Assembly (NCBI RefSeq): GCF_000422305.1
Contig: NZ_AULN01000018.1
Coordinates: 62,001-126,000, forward strand
Reading direction: 5' to 3'
Origin: Luteimonas mephitis DSM 12574
GTDB taxonomy: Bacteria; Pseudomonadota; Gammaproteobacteria; Xanthomonadales; Xanthomonadaceae
DNA length: 64,000 nt
The notes beneath the pieces are model-generated. The model was not told the DNA's origin. It made no database searches and saw nothing but the letters and a program-made list of their open reading frames with translations. This document shows positions 33,597 to 40,875 of this stretch, one piece after another (position 1 is the stretch's first letter; each line of letters opens with the position of its first letter). Made by a program: the position numbers and the translations under genes.

Positions 33597-33645
33597 AGGC
33601 GACTTCGCGCCGCAACCCGCTGGCGCCGTACAGGAGTCGTACCGG

Positions 33646-34590
33646 ATGAAGTCCTTGCTGCGCGGCGTCGCTGCGCTGTTGATTGCACTGGCCGCCCTGC
33701 CGGCCTCCGACATCGCCACCGCGCAGGACAAGCAGGTCCTGTCGGGCGAGCGCGAGAAGAGCAGCTACATGGTTGGCATGGACGTGGCCAAGTCGCTCGT
33801 GCCGGCCGCGGACGACCTTGACCTGGCATCGTTCGAGCGCGCAGTGCGCAACGGCCTGGATGGCGGCGAGCCGCTGATCGAGGAAAAGGACGCCATCGCA
33901 ACCGGGCAGGCGCTGATGCAGCGCGTCGCGGCGCGCAGCGGTCGGCCGGTGGCCGGCACGCCGCCGGGCACGCAGCCGCCTGCCGTGGACAAGAACAAGG
34001 TGGGGCTGCTGCTCGGTGCCGACATCGGCCGCTCACTGGCCCCGCTGAAGGACGAGGTCGACCTGCCGGTGGTGATGCAGGCGCTGCGCACGGCGCTGGC
34101 CGGGGGCAAGACCCTGCTCAGCGACGCCGAGGCCGACAACGTGCGCAAGTCGTTCGGCGAGCGCATGCAGGCCAAGCTGCAGGCCGAAGCCGCCGAGGCC
34201 GCGACCCGCAATGCCGCCGAGGGCGAGCGTTTCCTCGCCGCGAACAAGTCGGTCAAGGGCGTGTTCACCACGCCGTCGGGCCTGCAGTACATGGTGCTGC
34301 GCCAGGGGGCCGGCGCGCATCCGCGGCCCAGCGACCGGGTCCGCGTCAACTATCGCGGCACCTTGCTCGACGGTACCGTGTTCGACAGCTCCGAGCAGCA
34401 TGGCGGCCCCGCCGAGTTCGGCCTCAACCAGGTGATCGCCGGCTGGACCGAGGGCGTGTCGATGATGCCGGTCGGCGGCAAGTACCGCTTCTGGATCCCC
34501 GCCGATCTGGCCTACGGCAAGCAGGGCAATCCAGCGATCGGCCCGAACTCGACGCTGGTGTTCGATGTCGAACTGCTCGATATCCTCTGA
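33646..34590 (+). CDS. FKBP-type peptidyl-prolyl isomerase, with duplicated N-terminal dimerisation region
   Basis: A 314-residue periplasmic prolyl isomerase. After the signal peptide (residues ~1-27) come two FKBP_N-like helical repeats, SSYMVGMDVAKSLVP and VGLLLGADIGRSLAP, instead of the usual one. The FKBP barrel follows (VRVNYRGTLLDGTVFDSS, VIAGWTEGVSMMPVGGKYRF, LAYGKQG), ending VFDVELLDIL. It belongs to the Mip/FkpA group that assists outer-membrane and secreted protein folding. The paralogue downstream has a single N-terminal repeat. Confidence 0.9.
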   Translation: MKSLLRGVAALLIALAALPASDIATAQDKQVLSGEREKSSYMVGMDVAKSLVPAADDLDLASFERAVRNGLDGGEPLIEEKDAIATGQALMQRVAARSGRPVAGTPPGTQPPAVDKNKVGLLLGADIGRSLAPLKDEVDLPVVMQALRTALAGGKTLLSDAEADNVRKSFGERMQAKLQAEAAEAATRNAAEGERFLAANKSVKGVFTTPSGLQYMVLRQGAGAHPRPSDRVRVNYRGTLLDGTVFDSSEQHGGPAEFGLNQVIAGWTEGVSMMPVGGKYRFWIPADLAYGKQGNPAIGPNSTLVFDVELLDIL

Positions 34591-34698
34591 CCGCACCAGC
34601 CCAGCTGCCAGTTTGACCGCCATCCCTGGCTGCCTGATCCACATCCCCCTTGCCGGCCTGTCGCCGGCATCCGCCGCACAACCCGGAGTTGCCCTGCC

Positions 34699-35493
34699 AT
34701 GACATCCCCAACCCGTTTCGCCGTTGCCAGCCTGCTCGCCGCATCGCTGGCGTTCGGTTTCGCCGCCTGCAAGCCGATCGACAACGACGCGAAGAAGGAA
34801 GACAAGGCCGCAGCTGCCGGCAACGACGACATCGCCAAGAGCAGCGGGCTGAAGACCGAGAAGGAGCAGGCGAGCTACATGGTCGGCATGTCGGTCGGCA
34901 AGTCGCTGGAACCGATCAAGGACGACGTCGATGTAGACACCGTGATCAAGGCGATGAAGACCGTGATGTCCGGCGGCAAGGTGCTGCTGACCGACGAGCA
35001 GGCGCAGCAGGTTGCCCAGGCCTTCGACCAGCGCCTGCAGGCAAAGAAGATGGCCGAAGCCGAGGCCGCGGCGAAGAAGAACGCCACCGAGGGCGCGGCC
35101 TTCCTTGCCGCCAACGCCAAGAAGCCGGGCGTCAAGACCACCGAGTCCGGCCTGCAGTACCAGGTGCTGACCGAGGGCAAGGGCCCCAAGCCGACCGCCG
35201 ACGCCATGGTCAAGGTGCATTACAAGGGCGAACTGCTCGACGGCACGGAATTCGACAGCTCGCATGATCGCGGCGAGCCGGCCGTGTTCTCGCTGCAGCA
35301 GGTCGCGCCGGGCTGGGCCGAGGGCGTGCAGCTGATGCCGGTCGGCAGCAAGTACAAGCTGTGGATCCCGAGCAAGCTCGGCTATGGCGAGCAGGGCACC
35401 CCCGGCGGCCCGATCCCGCCGAATGCGACGCTGGTGTTCGAAGTCGAGCTGCTCGACATCGTCAAGCCCGACGCTGCGGACGCGAAGCACTAA
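34699..35493 (+). CDS. FKBP-type peptidyl-prolyl isomerase lipoprotein
   Basis: A 264-residue FkpA/Mip-like isomerase. The signal peptide ends in FAAC, a plausible lipobox, so it may be lipidated. A single dimerisation region (ASYMVGMSVGKSLEPIKDD) and a long helix precede the FKBP domain (VKVHYKGELLDGTEFDSS, VAPGWAEGVQLMPVGSKYKL, GYGEQGTPGGPIPPNATL). It is a tandem paralogue of the preceding gene, with about 100 bases between them. Confidence 0.92.
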   Translation: MTSPTRFAVASLLAASLAFGFAACKPIDNDAKKEDKAAAAGNDDIAKSSGLKTEKEQASYMVGMSVGKSLEPIKDDVDVDTVIKAMKTVMSGGKVLLTDEQAQQVAQAFDQRLQAKKMAEAEAAAKKNATEGAAFLAANAKKPGVKTTESGLQYQVLTEGKGPKPTADAMVKVHYKGELLDGTEFDSSHDRGEPAVFSLQQVAPGWAEGVQLMPVGSKYKLWIPSKLGYGEQGTPGGPIPPNATLVFEVELLDIVKPDAADAKH

Positions 35494-35541
35494 CTACCAA
35501 GCACCAGGCATCAAGCATCAAGAAGTAAGGAGCACCACCGC

Positions 35542-36888
35542 ATGCGCGTTGCAATCTTCGGAACCGGCTACGTCGGACTCGTCACCGGGACCTGCCTTGC
35601 CGAAGTCGGTCACGACGTGGTCTGCGTCGACATCGACCAGGCCAAGGTGGACGGCCTGGACAACGGCATCATCCCGATCTACGAGCCGGGACTGGAATCC
35701 ATGGTGAAGGCCAACCATGCCGCCGGGCGGTTGCGCTTCACCACCGATGCCGGACAGGCGATCGCGCACGGCGAGGTGATCTTCATCGCTGTCGGCACGC
35801 CGCCCGACGAGGACGGCAGTGCCGACCTGCAGTACGTGCTGGCGGTTGCGAAGACCATCGGCAGCCACCTGCGCAAGCCGGCGGTGGTAGTCGACAAGTC
35901 GACGGTGCCGGTGGGCACCGCCGACAAGGTGCGTGCGGCGATCGCGGAGTCATTGGCCGAACGTGGCGTGCAGGTCGATTTCGATGTCGTGTCCAATCCC
36001 GAGTTCCTGAAGGAAGGCGCGGCGGTCGAGGACTGCATGCGTCCGGACCGCATCGTGATCGGCGCCGACAACCCGGCGGCGGTGGAGAAGCTGCGGCGCC
36101 TGTATGCGCCGTTCAACCGCAACCACGAGCGCATCGTCAGTATGGACGTGCGTTCGGCGGAATTGACCAAGTACGCCGCCAACGCGATGCTGGCGACCAA
36201 GATCAGCTTCATGAACGAGATCGCGAACATCGCCGAGAAAGTCGGCGCCGACATCGAGATGGTGCGCCAGGGCATCGGCTCGGATCCGCGCATCGGCTGG
36301 CACTTCATCTACCCCGGTGCCGGCTACGGCGGCTCCTGCTTTCCCAAGGACGTGCAGGCGCTGGCGCGCACATCGCAGCAGCACGGGCATGCGCCCACGC
36401 TGCTGGAGGCGGTGGAGTCCGTCAACGAACGCCAGAAGGGCCATCTGTTCGAACTGATGCTTCGCCATTACGGCGATGCGTCCGCGCTGCGCGGCAGGAC
36501 CGTTGCCCTGTGGGGGCTGGCGTTCAAGCCGAACACCGACGACATGCGCGAGGCATCCAGCCGGCGCCTGCTGCAGCAACTCTGGGATGCCGGCGCGGCG
36601 GTGCGTGCCTTCGACCCCGAGGCGATGGACGAAACCCGTCGCATCTTCGGCGAGCGCGAGGACCTGGCGCTGTGCGAAAGCGCGGACGATGCCCTCGACG
36701 GCGCCGAAGCGCTGGTGGTGATCACGGAATGGAAGCAGTTCCGCAGCCCGGATTTCGGCGCGCTGGCGCAGCGGCTCACCGATGCGGTGATCTTCGACGG
36801 CCGCAACCTCTACGAACCCGAAGACGTGGAAGCCGCGGGCCTGGCCTACTACGGCATTGGCCGCGGCCGCTCGATCCGCCTCGACTGA
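35542..36888 (+). CDS. ugd: UDP-glucose 6-dehydrogenase
   Basis: A 448-residue NAD-dependent enzyme converting UDP-glucose to UDP-glucuronate for exopolysaccharide or LPS. The NAD site [10 protein letters not shown] is at the N-terminus, [11 protein letters not shown] and [10 protein letters not shown] are intact, and the catalytic Cys266 lies in GGSCFPKD. The C-terminal UDP-binding domain has [17 protein letters not shown]. No polysaccharide cluster is adjacent; slyX follows 7 bases after the stop. Confidence 0.95.
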   Translation: MRVAIFGTGYVGLVTGTCLAEVGHDVVCVDIDQAKVDGLDNGIIPIYEPGLESMVKANHAAGRLRFTTDAGQAIAHGEVIFIAVGTPPDEDGSADLQYVLAVAKTIGSHLRKPAVVVDKSTVPVGTADKVRAAIAESLAERGVQVDFDVVSNPEFLKEGAAVEDCMRPDRIVIGADNPAAVEKLRRLYAPFNRNHERIVSMDVRSAELTKYAANAMLATKISFMNEIANIAEKVGADIEMVRQGIGSDPRIGWHFIYPGAGYGGSCFPKDVQALARTSQQHGHAPTLLEAVESVNERQKGHLFELMLRHYGDASALRGRTVALWGLAFKPNTDDMREASSRRLLQQLWDAGAAVRAFDPEAMDETRRIFGEREDLALCESADDALDGAEALVVITEWKQFRSPDFGALAQRLTDAVIFDGRNLYEPEDVEAAGLAYYGIGRGRSIRLD

Positions 36889-36895
36889 CCGCCCG

Positions 36896-37123
36896 ATGCC
36901 CAGCGAACTGCCCGCACAACTCGAGCAACGCATCGTCGAGCTGGAAACGCGCCTGGCTTTCCAGGAACAGGCGCTGGTCGAACTCAACGACGCGCTTGCC
37001 GCCTCGCGCATCGAAGCGGCGGAGAACGCCGAGGTGCTGCGTCGCACGCTCGATGCATTGAAGCAGTCGCGCGGCGAGTTCTATGCCGATCCTTCGGAAG
37101 AGCCGCCGCCACCGCACTATTGA
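36896..37123 (+). CDS. slyX: SlyX family protein
   Basis: A 75-residue coiled-coil protein. The heptad pattern LEQRIVELETRLAFQEQAL and the C-terminal PPPPHY are the hallmarks of SlyX. Its function is unknown. It starts 7 bases after the ugd stop and is probably co-transcribed with it. Confidence 0.92.
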   Translation: MPSELPAQLEQRIVELETRLAFQEQALVELNDALAASRIEAAENAEVLRRTLDALKQSRGEFYADPSEEPPPPHY

Positions 37124-37127
37124 GGAG

Positions 37128-37266
37128 CCGGGATCCGAGATCGGGGATTCGGAAGCGCGCGCGATCCTCGGCGGATTTCAATTCACCCGTCCAGTCGTGT
37201 GCCATGCCAGACTCGCAAACGCCGCCTTGATGAATCCCCAATCCCGAACCCCCAATCCCCGCTTCC
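37128..37266. repeat. GGGATT-type repeats upstream of the DUF2058 gene
   Basis: GATCGGGGATTCGG near 37140 and AATCCCCAATCCCGAACCCC near 37230-37260 form an inverted pair in the slyX-DUF2058 gap. The same unit occurs at 17222-17342 and 42567-42661. Confidence 0.65.
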
Positions 37267-37267
37267 A

Positions 37268-37879
37268 ATGACCGACTCACTGCGCGACCAACTCCTCGGC
37301 CTGGGCTTCAAGCCGGCCCCGAAGCCCGCGAAGCCGCCGCGCGACGACAAGGGAAGGACGGGCGGGCGCGATGGCAAGCCGCCGCTGCACTCGCGTCCTG
37401 CAGGGCAGGGGAAGGGGAAGCCGAAAACAAACCCGCGCAAGCCCGGCACGCGCGAGGACATCGACCTGGCCAAGGCCTACGCGATCCGCGCCCAGCGCGA
37501 GAAGGACGAGCGGCTGGCCGCCGAGCGCGCCAAACAGGAGCAGGCACGCGAGCGCCGAGAAGCCAAGGCCAGGCTCGCCGCGCTGCTCAAGGACAAGGCG
37601 CTCAACGACGCCAGCGCCGACCTCGTGCGCCACTTCGACTATGGCGGCAAGATCAAGCGCATCCACGTCAACGCCGCGCAGCTCAAGGCACTTAATGCCG
37701 GCGAGCTTGGCGTGGTCCAGCTCGATGGCCGCTACCTGCTGGTCACCGCCGCGCTGCTGGCCGAGGCCGAGGCGGTGTTCGCGCCTGCCGTGGCGCTGAA
37801 GGTCGATCCCGATGCTCCTGCGGCGGATGATCCCTATGCCGATCCGCGCTTCCAGGTACCCGACGACCTGGTCTGGTAA
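37268..37879 (+). CDS. DUF2058 family (YaiL-like) protein
   Basis: A 203-residue protein beginning MTDSLRDQLLGLGFK, the DUF2058 signature. A long Lys/Arg/Glu-rich helix follows (RAQREKDERLAAERAKQEQA), then a small folded domain (VRHFDYGGKIKRIHVNAAQ, GELGVVQLDGRYLLV). E. coli YaiL is reported to associate with the nucleoid or polynucleotides; no enzymatic role is known. The start at 37268 is fixed by the motif. Confidence 0.9.
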   Translation: MTDSLRDQLLGLGFKPAPKPAKPPRDDKGRTGGRDGKPPLHSRPAGQGKGKPKTNPRKPGTREDIDLAKAYAIRAQREKDERLAAERAKQEQARERREAKARLAALLKDKALNDASADLVRHFDYGGKIKRIHVNAAQLKALNAGELGVVQLDGRYLLVTAALLAEAEAVFAPAVALKVDPDAPAADDPYADPRFQVPDDLVW

Positions 37880-37981
37880 GGCCCCCGACCATCCAATCGC
37901 CGGTTGGCCGTTCCGGTAAACGTCCCGCGTTGGACGGAGGATCCAGCGTTTCATTCAGCTTCCTCCACGCGAGGACGGCAC

Positions 37982-40102
37982 ATGTATCGCAGCTTCCGCT
38001 ACTGGGGTTTCCTCAGTTACAGCCACGACGACCGTCGTGACGCGGAACGCTTGCACAAGGCGCTTGAGGCCTATCGCATCCCGGCGCGCCTGGTCGGGCT
38101 TGAAGGTCCGTTCGGGCCGGTGCCGGCACGGTTGCTGCCGATCTTCCGCGATCGCGACGAACTCAATGCCGGCGGCCGCTTGGGGCCGGAGGTGGAACAC
38201 GCGCTGGCGGTGAGTCGTTCGCTGATCGTGCTGTGCACGCCATCCTCGGCCGCATCCTCTTGGGTGGATGCGGAGATCAGCGCCTTTATCCGCTTGCACG
38301 AAGAGGGGCCGCTGTTCTGCGTGATCCTGGCCGGCGAGCCGCTGGCGTCGTCGAACGGCCACGGTCCGTCGCTGGAATGCCTGCCGCCGGTCGCGCGTGC
38401 GCGCTTCAGCACCGGGGCCGGCCTCGACTTCAACACCCCGGTCGCGGTCGACCTGCGCGAGGATGGCGACGGCTGGCGCCTTGCGGTGCACAAGATCGTG
38501 GCTGGCCTGACTGGATTGCCGCTGGACCAGCTGGTGCAGCGCGACGCACAGCGGCGCCATCGGCGCATGGCCTGGCTGTCGCTGGCGTTGATCGCGGTCG
38601 CGGTGGTCCTGGGAACGCTGGCCGTGCTTGCCTATCGCGCGCGCGACGAGGCGCGGGAGCAGCGGGCGCAGGCTGAAAGCCTGATCGAATTCATGCTGGT
38701 GGACCTGCGCAAGCGCCTCGAGCCGGTGGGGCGGCTGGATGCCCTGGAATCAGTTGGCGAGCGCGCGCTGGCCTATTACGACCGGCAGTCGGTCAAGTCG
38801 CTGGATCCCGATTCGCTGGCGCAGCGTGCGCGCGCGCTGCACCTGATCGGCGAGATCGACGACCGCCGTGGCGACATCAAGGCCGCGCGCTCGGCCTTCA
38901 CGCGGGCGCGCGCCTCCACGGCCGAACTGCTGCTGCGCGAGCCGGACCGGCCGCAACGCATCTACGACCACGCCCAGAGCGTGTTCTGGAATGGCTATAC
39001 CGACCTGCAGTACGGGGACATCCGTGCGGCCGAGCGTGCATTCCGCGAGTACGCGCGGCTTGCGAACAGGCTCCTTGCCCATGATCCCGAGAACCCCGAT
39101 TGGCTCACCGAAGTCGGCAGCGCCCACTCCAACCTGGGCACGATGCTGTTCGGACAACTGCGCGCGGGCGACGCGATCCCGCAGTTCACGCAGAGCCTGC
39201 GCATCGACCGCAAGCGCGCGATGCTGGCCGATGACGCCGCGCCGGCGCAGCTCGACATCGCCCAGGATCATTCCTGGCTGTCGTCCGCATATTTCGCCAA
39301 CCACCAGCTCGGGCAAGCCGTCGCCGAGCGCGAAGCCGAACTGGCCGTCTATGAGCGCCTGCAGAAGAAGGCGCCGCGCGACTCGATCCTGCAGTCGCGG
39401 CAGATGCTTGCGCACCGCTTCCTGGCCAAGCTGCACCTGGCCGCGGGCGAGGTGGAGCGCGCCAGGAAGGAGCTTGCACGCTCGCTCGAGTTCTCCGACG
39501 AACTGCGCGAGCTCGATCCGGACAACCTGGAATGGCAGGAATCGGCCGCGAAGGCGGACGTGATGCTGGCACAGATCGCGCGCATCTCCGGCCGCGGAGA
39601 GCGGGCCCGGCAGCACCTCGATGCTGCTGCATCGCTGCTGGACGCACAGTTGCAGCGCGACTCCGTGACCTGGGAATGGCGCGTCGACGTCCAGGAGGAG
39701 ATTGCGCTCGAGCGGGCGGCGCAGATGCTCGATGCCGATCGCCTGGAGGATGCCGAAGGCGTGCTGGTGGCTTCGCAGCAGCGACTGCGGGAAGCCGCGC
39801 TGGACCCGTCGCATGAGGTGCTGACGCTGCGCTACCGGATCTTCAACGAAGCGCTGCAGGCCCGGCTTGACGCAAAGCGCGGCGATGCCGGCGCGGAGCA
39901 GGCGCACTGGAGGCAGGTCATCGCGCTGGCCCACGGCCGCGAGCAGCGGATCGATGGCGAGACGACGTTCGTTCTCGCCGATGCCATGCGGGGCGTGCAA
40001 AGGGAGCCGGAGGCCAGGCGGCTGCAGTCGACCCTGCTCGCCGCAGGCTACCGGCAGGTTCCGTCAGGTGTGGAGCGCGCCGGCGTGGCGCTCCGGCGCT
40101 GA
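37982..40102 (+). CDS. TIR domain protein with transmembrane helix and TPR-like region
   Basis: A 706-residue protein. Residues 6-~120 form a bacterial TIR domain: WGFLSYSHDDRRDAERLHKA (alphaA), FRDRDEL at 55-61, LGPEVEHALAVSRSLIVLCT, and SSWVDAEI with Glu98 in the position of the NADase glutamate. One transmembrane helix lies at about 196-218 (MAWLSLALIAVAVVLGTLAV). The ~480 residues after it are helical and TPR-like, starting with ESLIEFMLVDLRKRLEPVGR and FTRARASTAELLLRE. TIR domains of this kind can hydrolyse NAD or make signal nucleotides, or serve as scaffolds; the activity here is inferred. The ATG at 37982 follows GAGGACGGCAC. Neighbours are an unknown protein and a SLOG protein. Confidence 0.87.
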   Translation: MYRSFRYWGFLSYSHDDRRDAERLHKALEAYRIPARLVGLEGPFGPVPARLLPIFRDRDELNAGGRLGPEVEHALAVSRSLIVLCTPSSAASSWVDAEISAFIRLHEEGPLFCVILAGEPLASSNGHGPSLECLPPVARARFSTGAGLDFNTPVAVDLREDGDGWRLAVHKIVAGLTGLPLDQLVQRDAQRRHRRMAWLSLALIAVAVVLGTLAVLAYRARDEAREQRAQAESLIEFMLVDLRKRLEPVGRLDALESVGERALAYYDRQSVKSLDPDSLAQRARALHLIGEIDDRRGDIKAARSAFTRARASTAELLLREPDRPQRIYDHAQSVFWNGYTDLQYGDIRAAERAFREYARLANRLLAHDPENPDWLTEVGSAHSNLGTMLFGQLRAGDAIPQFTQSLRIDRKRAMLADDAAPAQLDIAQDHSWLSSAYFANHQLGQAVAEREAELAVYERLQKKAPRDSILQSRQMLAHRFLAKLHLAAGEVERARKELARSLEFSDELRELDPDNLEWQESAAKADVMLAQIARISGRGERARQHLDAAASLLDAQLQRDSVTWEWRVDVQEEIALERAAQMLDADRLEDAEGVLVASQQRLREAALDPSHEVLTLRYRIFNEALQARLDAKRGDAGAEQAHWRQVIALAHGREQRIDGETTFVLADAMRGVQREPEARRLQSTLLAAGYRQVPSGVERAGVALRR

Positions 40103-40117
40103 AGGCGCGATGCAAGC

Positions 40118-40154
40118 GGCATCCGCGGCCGGCACTGCGCCGGCCGCGGATGCC
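40118..40154 (+). terminator. Perfect 16-bp hairpin after the TIR gene
   Basis: GGCATCCGCGGCCGGC and GCCGGCCGCGGATGCC (40118-40133 and 40139-40154) pair perfectly around a 5-base loop, 15 bases past the TIR stop. There is no T-run. It probably ends or attenuates the TIR transcript. A smaller hairpin CTGCCGGC/GCCGGCAG lies at 40248-40275. Confidence 0.6.
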
Positions 40155-40325
40155 ACGGACTGGACGGCGTAGCGCAGGTGCCGGCCAGGACCTGGAAAGA
40201 GGACATCCCGCGCAAGGCCGCCCGGGAAGGTGGCGATGTCGTTCCAGCTGCCGGCCGTCGGAAGGCCGCCGGCAGGCCGCGCAACCCAGGGAGCCGGTAT
40301 TCCCCAACCGAATGAGGATCACGCC

Positions 40326-40856
40326 ATGCCCAGATTCGACGAAGCCCAGTGTCCGGAAGACAGGACCCTCGAGAGTTTTGCCCAGGACCAGATCGTGTTC
40401 GTGGATGTGCTTGTCGTGCCGCCCGCCCAGCAGGGCGGCAAGCCCGTGCACAAATTCCGCGCCGGCAAGTACGTCACCGGTGACGGCGATGTCGCCTGCG
40501 TTTCCTTCGACAGGTGCCTGCTCATCTTCAAGCTCGTCTGGAGCCCCAAGCACTTCAAGAGCGCGATGTTCACGAAGGGGCCGCCCGATGCGCCGACTGG
40601 TTCCGGGGTGCCCGAGCAGGACTGGCCCGCGCTGGTGATCGGCGTGCCCGGTACGGACGGTTGTCCCGAAAGGATGGCGACCCCGCCGTTCCACGACGTG
40701 CTCCGCGACACCACCGGGCAGATGGTGTCGGTCATCAACGACAATCCGGGCGGGCCGGGCAAGAACCAGTACGCCTACAAGCTCAACGTGCTGGTGACCG
40801 AGCATGACCGGACGCAGCGCCTCGTCTGCATCGATCCGCGCATCATCAACAGGTAG
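40326..40856 (+). CDS. Unrecognised 176-residue protein between TIR and SLOG genes
   Basis: A soluble protein with no signal or membrane segment. It starts MPRFDEAQCPEDRTLESFA after GAGGAT. The second half alternates short beta strands (WPALVIGVPG, YKLNVLVTEHDRTQRLVC) and ends IDPRIINR. That ending and the beta-rich pattern recall the DP-EP family of beta-sandwich proteins, but the match is not secure. Its stop lies 19 bases before the SLOG start, so the two are probably co-translated. It could be a structural or regulatory partner of the SLOG protein. Confidence 0.75.
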   Translation: MPRFDEAQCPEDRTLESFAQDQIVFVDVLVVPPAQQGGKPVHKFRAGKYVTGDGDVACVSFDRCLLIFKLVWSPKHFKSAMFTKGPPDAPTGSGVPEQDWPALVIGVPGTDGCPERMATPPFHDVLRDTTGQMVSVINDNPGGPGKNQYAYKLNVLVTEHDRTQRLVCIDPRIINR

Positions 40857-40875
40857 CGCCGCACCGGTGGCGGCC

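Larger units (their letters stand above)
33044..33645. other. 600-base non-coding stretch, partly AT-rich
   Basis: Apart from the two promoters, no gene is supported. The part at 33110-33215 is notably AT-rich (TTCATGATATTTACTTG, TATATCAATTGG). A run of eight G follows at 33231-33238, then ordinary GC-rich DNA. A TTG-started frame of 89 codons (33192-33461) crosses the G-run but has no recognisable features. The stretch could be a remnant of transferred DNA. Confidence 0.4.
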
